Shown here in pieces: positions 51,433 to 60,969 of a DNA stretch of 64,000 bases; the stretch's first letter is position 1, and every line of letters starts with the position of its first letter. A model generated the notes under the pieces. That model saw nothing but the letters and a program-made list of their open reading frames with translations. It did not search any database and had not been told where the DNA came from. A program made the position numbers and the translations under genes. The DNA is taken from assembly GCA_034189065.1 (NCBI GenBank), contig JAXHVQ010000004.1, forward strand, positions 1 to 64,000. Reading direction: 5' to 3'. This DNA comes from FACHB-1406 sp034189065. GTDB lineage: Bacteria; Cyanobacteriota; Cyanobacteriia; Cyanobacteriales; Spirulinaceae.

Positions 51433-53706
51433 ATGGAATTTTCAATCGCTACATTGCTTTCCCAATTTAGCCACAACAAATTAGTCGCTGCCAAGGTCTT
51501 AGAAAAAAGACTCAACTGCCAAAATGACGAAGAAGCCCAAAAACTGCAAATTGCCCTCGACGTTCTCGAAAAAATCGGAATTTTAACCAAAGAATTCGGC
51601 AAATATCGAGCCAGTATCGACGAACAACTGGTGGAAGCCAAACTGCGCTGTTCGAGCAAAGGCTTTTGTTTCGCCATCCAAGACCTGGAAGAGGCGGACG
51701 ATATCTACATTCGAGAAAGCCACCTCAGTAACGCTTGGAACGGCGATCGCGTCTTTGTCAAAACCATTAAAGAAGGCAACCGTCGCCGTTCCCCCGAAGG
51801 AGAAGTCGCCCTCATTTTAGACCGAGCCAATCCTTCTTTGCTCGCGCGGCTCAAAAAAAGCGCAGACAGCTATCGAGCTGTTCCCCTCGACGACCGCCTG
51901 CTCTTTGAGGTGGAAGTCAAAAGCGATACCGAGCCACTGGAAAACGCCATCGACCATCTCATCCATATCGAAATCGTTCGCTATCCCCTGGGTGCCAGTC
52001 TCCCCCTCGGTCGCGTCACTAAAATCCTCGGCAGCGATGCCGAAGCCGCCGCCGATACCGATATTGTCTGCTGCAAGCACGACTTACCCCACGTCTTTAG
52101 CACTCCCACCCTAGAGGCACTTCAATCTTTTCCCAAACCCGCTTCCACTGGCAAAGTTGCCAAAGCCGAACTCAAAGACCGATTGGATCTGCGCGATTTA
52201 CTCACACTCACCCTCGATAGCGAAAGAACCCTCAACGACCCCGCCATCCCCCTCATTGAAAATGCCATTACCCTGCAAAAACTGAAAGCCGACGGGTGGC
52301 AATTGGGCATTCATATCGCCGACTTCGCCCACTACATCGACCCCCAGTCGCCCATCGATCGCGATGCCAGAAAGCGTGGAACGGCTGTTTATTTGGGAGA
52401 GATTGTAATTCCCCTTTTACCAGAGGCGGTTGTTCGCCGTTGCTCGCTCCTTCCCCAACAAGAGCGTTTAGCCGTATCGGTGTTACTAACCCTCGATAAA
52501 GAGGGAACGGTTGTGGAGTTTAACATCCAACCAAGCGCCATTGAGGTTGACCATCAATTGACCTACGAACAAGCTCAAGACCTCCTGAGCCAAGCTGAAG
52601 TGACTGAGAAGAAAATGAAACCCGTGGCAATGATGCTCCACGACCTCTTTTTCAGCTTAAGTCCTTTGGTCAAGGCTAAACGACTGCAACGGGGAGGGTT
52701 TGACTTACCTCTCGAAGAACGGGAGTGTCCCTACAAAGATGATGCTCGCTTGGGCGCGATCGCAACCTCCACTTCCCTTCCCCTCTACTCCTTCCTCGCC
52801 GAGTTACATATCCTCGCCGGAAAAGCCATTGCCGACCACCTGCAAGCGCTCGGACTGCCTGGATTGTATTGCATTCAAGGGGACCCCGATACCGTCGAAC
52901 TCGAAGACTTTTTGAAATTGGGAAGCAATTTGGGACTCGACATCGACTTAGAAATTGAGGAAATTCGACCCCAAGACTACCAGCATTTCGTCAGCCAAGC
53001 CCTTCAATCCCCCGCGCCGAAAATTTTGACCCATTTCCTCAAAGAGACCCTCAAACAGCGCACCTACAGCTCGCATCCAGGACGAAGCTTCGGCTTAGGG
53101 TATACCGACGGCTACTGTCAGTGCATCTCTCCCGGACAGCGCTACGGCGACCTGCTCGTACAGCGATTGATTCATACGCTTTTTGATGAAGGCCGCGATC
53201 GCCGTTCGACGCGCACGAAAACTCGGGTCGAACTGGGCAGCAGCACTTGCCATTCGGAGGTGAATTGGAATGTCCTGCCGACTCAAGTTCAGGCAACTTG
53301 GGAACAAGGAATTGCAGCCGCGATCGCCCACCTCAACGAACGCGATAAAATTGCCCAAGATGCGGAAACGGATTTGAGCGGTTTGAAAAAAGCCGAACAA
53401 ATGAAGGAGCGCACCGGCGAGGTCTTTCAGGGGTTAATTACCGGCGTACAATCCTATGGTTTCTTTGTCGAAATTGAAGACTTGTTAGTCGAAGGTTTAG
53501 TTCACGTCAGCTCTCTTAAAGACGATTGGTACGAATATCGTTCGCGCCATAGTTGTTTGGTGGGGCGTAAATATCGTCAAGCCTATCGTTTAGGCGATCG
53601 CGTCGAAGTTCAGGTCAAGAGTGTAGACTACTATCGCCAACAAATTGACCTCGTGACCGTTAGCGGCGGCAGCGAAGCCAGTAGCGAGGATTTAGATGAG
53701 GATTAA
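51433..53706 (+). CDS. zam: RNB-family protein resembling Zam (RNase R/II-like)
   Basis: A three-part protein of the RNase R/II family: N-terminal winged-helix and cold-shock-like segments (FCFAIQDLEEADDIYIRESH), the RNB domain, and a C-terminal S1 domain (VFQGLITGVQSYGFFVEIED). The start MEFSIATLLSQF and the whole layout recall Synechocystis Zam, linked to acetazolamide resistance. The catalytic acidic cluster is altered: family IDGEDARDFDDA corresponds here to LDSERTLNDPAIPLIENA, with loss of two metal-binding Asp. SPIRRY is SPGQRY. So nuclease activity is doubtful. ATG 51433 follows a 519-bp gap. Confidence 0.85.
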   Translation: MEFSIATLLSQFSHNKLVAAKVLEKRLNCQNDEEAQKLQIALDVLEKIGILTKEFGKYRASIDEQLVEAKLRCSSKGFCFAIQDLEEADDIYIRESHLSNAWNGDRVFVKTIKEGNRRRSPEGEVALILDRANPSLLARLKKSADSYRAVPLDDRLLFEVEVKSDTEPLENAIDHLIHIEIVRYPLGASLPLGRVTKILGSDAEAAADTDIVCCKHDLPHVFSTPTLEALQSFPKPASTGKVAKAELKDRLDLRDLLTLTLDSERTLNDPAIPLIENAITLQKLKADGWQLGIHIADFAHYIDPQSPIDRDARKRGTAVYLGEIVIPLLPEAVVRRCSLLPQQERLAVSVLLTLDKEGTVVEFNIQPSAIEVDHQLTYEQAQDLLSQAEVTEKKMKPVAMMLHDLFFSLSPLVKAKRLQRGGFDLPLEERECPYKDDARLGAIATSTSLPLYSFLAELHILAGKAIADHLQALGLPGLYCIQGDPDTVELEDFLKLGSNLGLDIDLEIEEIRPQDYQHFVSQALQSPAPKILTHFLKETLKQRTYSSHPGRSFGLGYTDGYCQCISPGQRYGDLLVQRLIHTLFDEGRDRRSTRTKTRVELGSSTCHSEVNWNVLPTQVQATWEQGIAAAIAHLNERDKIAQDAETDLSGLKKAEQMKERTGEVFQGLITGVQSYGFFVEIEDLLVEGLVHVSSLKDDWYEYRSRHSCLVGRKYRQAYRLGDRVEVQVKSVDYYRQQIDLVTVSGGSEASSEDLDED

Positions 53707-53730
53707 GCTCTAGGAGTTGCCAATTAATAA

Positions 53731-53945
53731 TTAGGGTTTGCTGAATAAGTGTTGTGATAAGCAGGGGAGAGGGGGAACGGGAGAGCGGGGGAACGGGGGA
53801 GCGGGTGAGCTATGACACATTTCCGGCGATCGCAGTGCGAGAACAGAAATGAATTTTTCCCGCCGAAGAGCGAAGATTTAAGCAACCCTAATACACTGCG
53901 ATCCTATTGATTAATAGGGTTTCAACTTTGTGCAGCAGGCCCTAA
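53731..53945. mobile_element. MITE-like element, 215 bp
   Basis: The left end is TTAGGGTTTGCTGAATAAGTG. The right end, read inward, is TTAGGGCCTGCTGCACAAAG. The match extends into the flanking AATTAATAA on both sides. There is no coding capacity. The TGCTGAATAAG terminus is shared with transposons of the IS4/IS5 type that I recall from cyanobacteria. Octamer repeats rich in GGGGGAGC lie inside (about 53762-53805). Confidence 0.6.
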
Positions 53946-53970
53946 TTATTAATTATTAATTATTAATTAA

Positions 53971-56592
53971 TCACAACCAATTCCCAATTAAAATAAACGG
54001 CGACCAAACAGCAGGATGGCTATAGCTAAGGTCCTCGATCATTTTCATTTGCGCCTGTCGAAGGGCTTCAGCTTTCGTGATTTTCGGGTCGAGGAGTTGT
54101 TGATAAAACTCCTTAACTAGGGGAACCGTCGCCTCATCGTTAATAAACCAAAGAGTTGCCAAAGCGCTTTCCACACCCGCACGCACCGCCACTCCAGCGA
54201 TCCCCAAAGCAGAGCGATTATCCCCCGCAGCGGTTTGACAAGCACTCAACGAGAGTAACCCCACCGGACGATGGCTGGGACGCGATCGCAAAATATTATC
54301 GAGTTCCTCAATGGCGATCGGACCATCGTAGGCGAGTAAAAAAGTACTGTCCGCATCCACCCCAAATTTACCGTGGGTTGCCATATGAATCACGGGGAAA
54401 TCTTGTTGTTGCACTTGAGTTTCAAAGTTTTCTCGACTAAATTCTCGGTCGAGCAATTCAGTCCCGCCCAAAATTTCTCCAACGGCATTGATTTCAGTGC
54501 GGACATTCTGGAGAGCGGCAAAGGACTGTTGAAAGGGGCTAAATTGTTTGGCTTCGAGGGTTTTAGCTTCTGTCAAGCCGACACTGAGCGCATTTAAATT
54601 CGAGCGTTCCAAGGGCTTAGAAATGGTCAAACTCACGCTAGGCGCGACCGCAATGGGATACTTTTGAATAAAAAATTCTTGACCGTCGTGCAGGGCAGCA
54701 ATAGGAATTTTGCGCAACACGCCGTCGTTAATCCATAACAGCGTTGTTGGGTTGGCAGCAGCTAAATCCTCTTCCATCGGGCGAATGAGCCAATCGTAGA
54801 CTTTTTGGGCATAGGGAAGGTAACGTCTCGAGGTACGGTCTTCGAGGAAGAAGCGAAATTGAGTAATTTCTTCGTCGAGTTCGCTTTGGTTAACAGGGAC
54901 AGAGTAATATTTGGCGGGTTGACCGGGAGCTTGTAAAATCGTGTAAACTCGATCTTCGAGGACAATATTATAGACAGCAGCCGTGTTCGTTGCCTCCAAA
55001 CTTTTACTGCCTTGTGCCTCAGCGAGGGCCAACTGAACGCAATCATCGCCAAAAAAGTTTTGAATTTCGGCAAGTTTGAGGCTTTCGAGAATATCAACGA
55101 CTTCTTGTAGAGAGGACGAAGCGTTTTGCGCTTGGGAGAGGGAGTCGCTCGGGTTAGCTGCGGGTTGTTTGAGGGCGGTTTGGGTTGGAACTGATTCGAG
55201 CAGTAGAGCGAGCAGTTCGCGATAGACCGGTTCGACGCGATCGCGGAAGTCAAATTGAATATCTTTATTAGCAACAATGATATCGCTGCGGATGCTTTGC
55301 AGACTGACAATCGCTCCTTTATAGGCAGCAATGGCCTCTTCTTTGCGCTCTAAGGCCTTGAGAATGCGTCCTGCTTGCCACTGCCAGCGATACAAGCTAT
55401 CGGCGGCGTTGACTTCTTGGGCAACAGACTGAGCTGCTCGCGTATAGGCCATTGCCTGAGTCAAATCCTTGAGGTGCTTTTCATATAACTCCCCCAAACT
55501 CCCCAAAGCAAAAGATTCGGCCTTCTTATCGCCCAGGTTGCGCGCGACAGTCAGCGCCCGTTCGAGTAGGGGTAAAGCTTCGCCAACCGCAATTAAATCG
55601 GGGCTGCGCAAAAATCCTTCTGCCAGATTAATGGCAGCGTAGGCTTTTTCGCGCGAGTCGAGCAAACCGGGCAAAATCGCCCTTGCTCGTTCCCAGTTTT
55701 GTTGGATGAGGGCGCGGTTTTCTGGAGAGGGGGCTTGGTGAAAGTTGCTTTCGAGAAGGCGGTTAAAATTTAAGAGGGCCGAAACTTCTTCCAAGGGCGC
55801 ACCCTGCCGCGCCACCTCGAGGCTTTCTTCAAACAACTGGCGTGCTTTTGAAAGATTTTCTGCTTCGGATTGCTCTAAAAAGGGAGCTTGGGGATCGCCT
55901 TCGGCATCGGCGAGTTCGCCTTGATAGTGCAGGCGTTCGGCTTGTTTCCAGTAGGCGTTGGCTAAATTGTTGAGGGCAGTTGCTCGGTAGGGGGTATGAT
56001 TGGCTTCAGTGGCGAGTTGGCGGCTTTGTTGGTGGGCGGCGATCGCTTTTTCATATCGCCCCAAGGCGCTGTAGGCATTGCCGATAATCCCTTGAATGGC
56101 GGCTTGGGTTGCCGTATCGGGCTGAGATTGGGCTAGTTCGTTGGAGTTGAGGAGAGTGAGAGCGCGTTGGTGCTGTCCTAAATCGCTGTAAGCTTGAGCT
56201 TGTTCGGTGAGGAGTTTGGCAATTTCGCCTTGTTCGTCGCGATCGCGATAAATTTCGAGGGCCGCTTCCCACTGGGCGATTGCTTCTGAAAGTTTGCCGA
56301 TGTGCCGATAGGCTAGGGCGAGGTTGCCGTGGATGAGGGCGCGATCGCTTGCGTCGCCAATTTTGGGCAAAGTCTCTTGCCACAAACCGATTGCGCCCTT
56401 AAAGTTTCCTTGCTCGTAGGCCTCAATTCCCTGTTGAACGGCGACAGTCGAGGAAAGAGAAGGGGGAGGAGTTTGCGCGATCGCGCGACTCCCTCTATTT
56501 TCCGGCATTCCCCACTGCAAGAGCCAGCAACAGCTCAATCCAGCGACAAACCAGCCTATCCAACTCTGCCAACGGCGACTCAATTTCAACAT
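53971..56592 (-). CDS. Secreted TPR-CHAT protein
   Basis: CHAT domains are caspase-like peptidases. The N-terminus WIGWFVAGLSCCWLLQWGM up to RAIAQ is a Sec signal. Residues 45-470 carry tetratricopeptide repeats (GNLALAYRHIGKLSEAIAQW and others). The CHAT domain occupies the last 270 residues, with the catalytic pair HMATHGKF (His) and LSLSACQTAAGD (Cys) both intact, ending HPAVWSPFILIGNWL. Export of such a protease-like enzyme is typical of the cyanobacterial group found beside two-partner secretion genes. It is divergent from the TpsB gene at 56825, with about 230 bp between starts. Confidence 0.92.
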   Translation of the reverse strand: MLKLSRRWQSWIGWFVAGLSCCWLLQWGMPENRGSRAIAQTPPPSLSSTVAVQQGIEAYEQGNFKGAIGLWQETLPKIGDASDRALIHGNLALAYRHIGKLSEAIAQWEAALEIYRDRDEQGEIAKLLTEQAQAYSDLGQHQRALTLLNSNELAQSQPDTATQAAIQGIIGNAYSALGRYEKAIAAHQQSRQLATEANHTPYRATALNNLANAYWKQAERLHYQGELADAEGDPQAPFLEQSEAENLSKARQLFEESLEVARQGAPLEEVSALLNFNRLLESNFHQAPSPENRALIQQNWERARAILPGLLDSREKAYAAINLAEGFLRSPDLIAVGEALPLLERALTVARNLGDKKAESFALGSLGELYEKHLKDLTQAMAYTRAAQSVAQEVNAADSLYRWQWQAGRILKALERKEEAIAAYKGAIVSLQSIRSDIIVANKDIQFDFRDRVEPVYRELLALLLESVPTQTALKQPAANPSDSLSQAQNASSSLQEVVDILESLKLAEIQNFFGDDCVQLALAEAQGSKSLEATNTAAVYNIVLEDRVYTILQAPGQPAKYYSVPVNQSELDEEITQFRFFLEDRTSRRYLPYAQKVYDWLIRPMEEDLAAANPTTLLWINDGVLRKIPIAALHDGQEFFIQKYPIAVAPSVSLTISKPLERSNLNALSVGLTEAKTLEAKQFSPFQQSFAALQNVRTEINAVGEILGGTELLDREFSRENFETQVQQQDFPVIHMATHGKFGVDADSTFLLAYDGPIAIEELDNILRSRPSHRPVGLLSLSACQTAAGDNRSALGIAGVAVRAGVESALATLWFINDEATVPLVKEFYQQLLDPKITKAEALRQAQMKMIEDLSYSHPAVWSPFILIGNWL

Positions 56593-56824
56593 TAGCCTCT
56601 ACTCCACGAGGGGTCTTACCCCATTTTAGAAGTCCCAAGACGCGATCGCCTTAGATTGCTTGGAATCGTTCCGACCAATAATAGTTCTAGAAGTTATTCG
56701 CGATCGGTTAAGCTAACTTCGCTGGTTGGCCTTAAATGAGTGCGCTTTGTGGAGAAAACTCAACGATTAAAGTCAAACGCAGTGCGACTTGGGAGAATTA
56801 TCGGGCGACTGCCGGTCTAGAAGT

Positions 56825-58843
56825 ATGCCAATTGAGCCATTTCGTTCCCTTGTGACTCCCATGAGCTTGTTTTATCTAAGCTGGTGTTCGGCAGCCTGCG
56901 CCCAATTGGACTCTGCTGTTGCCACTGAAATGCCTCTTCCTTGGACTGCAACCGCTCTACCTTATACCAATTCTCTAAATTCTGACGAGATATCTAATCA
57001 GTATCCCCCCATCTCCCCTGCTCCCCCTGCATCCCCCGCTCCCCCGCTCCCCAAAAGCGGCATCTGTAGTCGAAGTTTGGGGAATGGGTGTTATCTCTCT
57101 CCCCTAGAAACGGGCAACTTCTCTTCTATTTGTCCTCCCGAATCGAGTTTATCTTGTTCCTTCTCCGACGCGGCTGAAACTGCCGTTCCTTCCACATTGT
57201 ATCAGCCGGAAACCGCTCAAGCACTCCCGCCTCCAGGAAGCCTCGATCCGCCCAGCGAGCCACCGACTCTGCCGGAAACTCCTCAGTCGCCTTCCGAGCC
57301 CTTTTTCCCAATCCCTCCCGAAACGCCCACTGTACCGAGACCGTCTTCTAATGATGTACGGTTTCAGATTCGCCGCATTGAGTTTCAGGGAAACACTGTG
57401 TTTTCAGAAAAGCAATTACAGGCAGCAGTCAGTGATTTTAAAGGAAGAGACATAAATTACGATGATTTGTTAGAAATACGGGCGGTAATCACTCGTTTAT
57501 ACACAAACGCTGGCTACACCACTTCAGGAGCCTTTCTCCCTCCCCAAGACTTAACAGCGGGAGTCTTGCTGGTTCAGGTCGCAGAAGGGAAATTGGAGCG
57601 CATTGAAATTACCGGTTTGGAACGATTGCGGGAAGGATACGTGCGCGGTCGCGTCGAAGTTGCCACTCAACCGCCTCTCAATGTTCCTCGCCTCGAAACT
57701 GCCCTGCAACTGCTCCAAATTAACCCAATTATCGAACAAATTCAAGCCGAACTATCAGCGGGAACGGCACCGGGTTTGAGTATCTTAAATTTGGAGGTGA
57801 AGGAAGCTTCGGCTTTAGATCTGGGCGTTTTAGGGGAAAATACGGATTCACCGACGGTCGGGTCTGATAGCGTCACCGTTTATGCCGCCCACAACAACTT
57901 TGCCGGATTGGGCGATCGCCTCAGCGCCGACATTCGCGATACGCGCGGATTGACGCAGTACAGTCTAGGCTACGAAATCCCCTTCAATCCCTACGACGGA
58001 ACCTTCAGCTTTCGCTACAGCAACAGCCGCAGTCAGATTCTCGAGCCTCCCTTTGCCACCCTCGATATCCGTTCCCAATCGGATACCCTATCGTTTGCCC
58101 TTCGCCAACCGTTAATCCGAACGCCTCAAACTGAATTGGAGATTGGCGTTGCGCTGGATCTACGTCAGAGTCAAACCTTTGTCTTCGGCGATCGACCCTT
58201 TTCCTTTTCCCTCGGCCCCGAACAAGGACGTTCCAAGGTCAGCGTCCTGCGCTTTTCCCAAGAGTGGGTCAATCGAACTGAAAGTCGCGTCCTCGGCGCG
58301 CGATCGCAGTTAAATGTCGGTCTCAACTGGCTCAATGCCACCATCAACGATACCGGCGTAGATGGAGATTTCCTGAGTTGGAACGGTCAATTTCAGTGGG
58401 TTGAAGCCTTCAGTCCCGATAGCGTCCTCATCGCTCGCATCGGCACGCAAATCGCCTTCGATCCCCTTTTGCCCTTTGAGCAGTTTAGCCTGGGCGGAGA
58501 CGGTACTGTGCGGGGCTATCGGCGCAATATCCGAGTTGGGGATAGCGGCGTAAATGGCTCCGTTGAAGGGCGCTTTACCATTGTGCGCGACCCGGGCGGG
58601 TTTGGGACGGTGCAACTCGTTCCCTTCTTCGACTTCGGCATGGTTTGGAATGCCAACGACGATCTGATCCCCAATCCCGATCCCCGCATTATTGCCAGTA
58701 CGGGATTAAGTTTGCGCTGGCAGTGGAATCGAGCATTTGCGGCGCGCTTGGATTGGGGCGTTCCCTTGATTCCCGTCGCCACCCCCGGCAACACGCTGCA
58801 AGACCGGGGAGTGGTTTTCTCGATTCGCTTTCAGCCGTTTTAG
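56825..58843 (+). CDS. TpsB outer-membrane transporter (ShlB/FhaC family)
   Basis: Two-partner secretion transporters export a TpsA protein. From the middle on: a POTRA domain (FQIRRIEFQGNTVFSEKQLQ, LEIRAVITRLYTNAGYTTSG) and a 16-strand barrel (GLGDRLSADIRDTRGL, FSLGGDGTVRGYRRN with the VRGY/F lid motif), ending SIRFQPF. I chose ATG 56825 with a signal-like SLFYLSWCSAACAQ. The start is uncertain, as ATG 56861 or an upstream TTG at 56789 are also possible. The first 190 residues are a low-complexity Pro/Ser linker in part made of short repeats (57004-57050). No TpsA gene follows. The last 4 bp overlap gpmI convergently. Confidence 0.88.
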   Translation: MPIEPFRSLVTPMSLFYLSWCSAACAQLDSAVATEMPLPWTATALPYTNSLNSDEISNQYPPISPAPPASPAPPLPKSGICSRSLGNGCYLSPLETGNFSSICPPESSLSCSFSDAAETAVPSTLYQPETAQALPPPGSLDPPSEPPTLPETPQSPSEPFFPIPPETPTVPRPSSNDVRFQIRRIEFQGNTVFSEKQLQAAVSDFKGRDINYDDLLEIRAVITRLYTNAGYTTSGAFLPPQDLTAGVLLVQVAEGKLERIEITGLERLREGYVRGRVEVATQPPLNVPRLETALQLLQINPIIEQIQAELSAGTAPGLSILNLEVKEASALDLGVLGENTDSPTVGSDSVTVYAAHNNFAGLGDRLSADIRDTRGLTQYSLGYEIPFNPYDGTFSFRYSNSRSQILEPPFATLDIRSQSDTLSFALRQPLIRTPQTELEIGVALDLRQSQTFVFGDRPFSFSLGPEQGRSKVSVLRFSQEWVNRTESRVLGARSQLNVGLNWLNATINDTGVDGDFLSWNGQFQWVEAFSPDSVLIARIGTQIAFDPLLPFEQFSLGGDGTVRGYRRNIRVGDSGVNGSVEGRFTIVRDPGGFGTVQLVPFFDFGMVWNANDDLIPNPDPRIIASTGLSLRWQWNRAFAARLDWGVPLIPVATPGNTLQDRGVVFSIRFQPF

Positions 58844-60438
58844 AGGGGAATTCGCATTGGCGTTCGATTGGAATTTATCTCGAACTCCACCGGTTCCAAA
58901 AGCGATCGCCCGGTCATTTCGGGCGGTTGGGGCAGTTGGAGAAGGTCGAGAATTGTTGGAGCTAAATCGCACAAGCGTCCTCCAGAACGCAACTCGACTT
59001 CGGTTCCCGCGCCGGGAATTTTTAATCCTTCTCCTTCGACTAAAATCAGTGGGACTTGGTTGGTGGTATGGGCAGTCCAAGGATGCCCTTCCTCATCGCG
59101 CATATACTCGGCATTGCCGTGGTCGGCGGTAATCAGTACCGTTCCGCCCACTTGACCCGCCTGTTGGAGGAGTTTCCCCAAACAGCCATCGACGGTTTCG
59201 ATGGCTGTAACTGCGGCTTCGATATTGCCGGTGTGACCGACCATATCGGGGTTGGCGTAGTTGACGACGACCAAGGAGTAAACTTGTTTTTCTAAGGCGG
59301 CGCAGACGATTTGAGTGACGGCTTCTGCCGACATTGCCGGTGCTTTGTCGTAGGTCGAAACTTGGGGACTGGAAACCAGTTCTCGGTCTTCTCCCTCCAA
59401 TGGCTGTTCTAAACCGCCGTTGAAAAAGTAAGTGACGTGGGGATACTTTTCGGTTTCTGCCGTGCGAAATTGGCGCAGTCCCCGTTGGGCAATGACTTCC
59501 CCTAAAATATTAGTCAAGCTTTGGGGTTGGAAGGCGACGGAGACGGGGAGGGTGGGGTCGTATTGGGTGAAGGTAACGAAGGATAGCGGTTCGATGAAGT
59601 CTCGTTCAAAGCCGTTGAAGTCCGGCTTGGCGAGGACGGCGCTGAGTTGTCTGGCGCGGTCGGGACGGAAGTTGAAGAAGATGATGCCATCGCCGGGGGA
59701 AATTGCGCCCGGGGCGACTCGAGTGGGAAGGATAAATTCGTCGGTAATGTCCTGTTGGTAAGAGTCTTTTATGACTTGCGCTACCGTGCGTCCGTCGCCC
59801 GAACCGTCGGTTGTCAGGACTTGGTAGGCTTTTTCCACCCGATCCCAACGGCGATCGCGATCCATTGCGTAGTAGCGTCCGCTGATGGTGGCTATACGAC
59901 CGATACCGATTTTCGCCATATGCGCTTCAATCTTGCCCAAGGCTTGGATGCCCTGGGTGGGATTGGTATCGCGACCGTCGGTAAAGGCGTGAACGCAGAC
60001 GTTTTCGAGGCCGTGGCATTTGGCGAGATCGAGCAAACCTAACACATGGGAGAGGTGGGAGTGAACCCCTCCTTCAGAACACAATCCCATGAGATGGAGT
60101 TGGCTGCCTGCGGTGCGGACGGCTTCGCAAACCTCGACTAGGACGGGGTTGCGCAATAGGGAACCGTCTTCAACTGCGTCGCTAATGCGGACTAATTCTT
60201 GGGGGACGATGCGACCCGCACCTATGTTCAGATGTCCGACTTCGGAGTTGCCCATTTGACCTTCGGGCAATCCAACATCCTTGCCCGAGGCGTGGATTAA
60301 GGTTTTTGGATAAGCAGCCCACAGGCTGTCCATCACTGGCGTATTGGCAAGAGCGATCGCGTTGGCTTCCTCGACTTCGCGATACCCCCAGCCGTCTAGA
60401 ATAACGAGCACCGCAGGGGATACAGGTGCTTGTGTCAT
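58840..60438 (-). CDS. gpmI: 2,3-bisphosphoglycerate-independent phosphoglycerate mutase
   Basis: Converts 3-phosphoglycerate and 2-phosphoglycerate. An alkaline-phosphatase-like fold with two Mn: LVILDGWGYREVEEANAIAL, the phosphoserine loop PEGQMGNSEVGHLNIGAGR, VCVHAFTDGRDTNP, SGRYYAMDRDRRWDR, VNYANPDMVGHTGN and TADHGNAEYM. The length of 532 aa is usual for cyanobacteria. ATG 60438. Its 3' end overlaps the convergent TpsB stop by 4 bp. Confidence 0.97.
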   Translation of the reverse strand: MTQAPVSPAVLVILDGWGYREVEEANAIALANTPVMDSLWAAYPKTLIHASGKDVGLPEGQMGNSEVGHLNIGAGRIVPQELVRISDAVEDGSLLRNPVLVEVCEAVRTAGSQLHLMGLCSEGGVHSHLSHVLGLLDLAKCHGLENVCVHAFTDGRDTNPTQGIQALGKIEAHMAKIGIGRIATISGRYYAMDRDRRWDRVEKAYQVLTTDGSGDGRTVAQVIKDSYQQDITDEFILPTRVAPGAISPGDGIIFFNFRPDRARQLSAVLAKPDFNGFERDFIEPLSFVTFTQYDPTLPVSVAFQPQSLTNILGEVIAQRGLRQFRTAETEKYPHVTYFFNGGLEQPLEGEDRELVSSPQVSTYDKAPAMSAEAVTQIVCAALEKQVYSLVVVNYANPDMVGHTGNIEAAVTAIETVDGCLGKLLQQAGQVGGTVLITADHGNAEYMRDEEGHPWTAHTTNQVPLILVEGEGLKIPGAGTEVELRSGGRLCDLAPTILDLLQLPQPPEMTGRSLLEPVEFEINSNRTPMRIPL

Positions 60439-60649
60439 AGTGCTTACCTTAGTTTTTCTAAACGTCGCGCTTTGATAATACCATAAGAATTCGGAAGCCC
60501 TGGTATCGCTGTCTTACGAATTCAAAACCAAAAATTAAAAATTAAATTTGCTTTGTGAGGAGTTTTTTAGAATCGGCGACTCTCTACTCTGGTTTGTGTT
60601 TCCTTTTCAAGCAGAATTCATTATACGTAAAGATTTGATACCGCTCCTT

Positions 60650-60880
60650 CTTGGGCGATCGGGATATCGTTGCGGTCGGACCCAAGCCCTCGGACATTAA
60701 TATAAAGGCGACTGGGAAGCGATCGCGTCCCCTTTCCCCCTCGACTCCCCACCGAAAGCGATCGCAACCAGCCCGGTTCCCCCCACAAACCCCTGAGCCA
60801 CTGGTGTCCCACAGCGAAACACCAAACATCAATCGCAAATTCAAAGGTCGATCGCGCAGGCCTTTGAATTTTTTCTTTCA
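60650..60880 (+). ncRNA. Candidate structured RNA ending in a terminator
   Basis: The region 60439-60969 has no gene, but contains several stems: GGGA-loop-TCCC at 60715-60733, TGGTG with CACCA near 60802-60825, and a long terminator at 60837-60871. A terminator in the gap before psb32 implies a plus-strand transcript starting inside it. I do not recognise 6S, SRP or Yfr families. Extent and existence are uncertain. Confidence 0.35.
60837..60877 (+). terminator. Strong rho-independent terminator before psb32
   Basis: AAATTCAAAGG (60837-60847) pairs perfectly with CCTTTGAATTT (60861-60871), followed by TTTCTTT. It lies 20 bp upstream of a TATAAT at 60891-60896, the probable -10 box of psb32. 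Confidence 0.8.
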
Positions 60881-60969
60881 TTAAACTGCATATAATCTTA
60901 AAATAAAGTAAATAATTGTAAAGAAGCCCATCCAAATCCTTTACATCATCGAACATCCTGGAGACCGCA

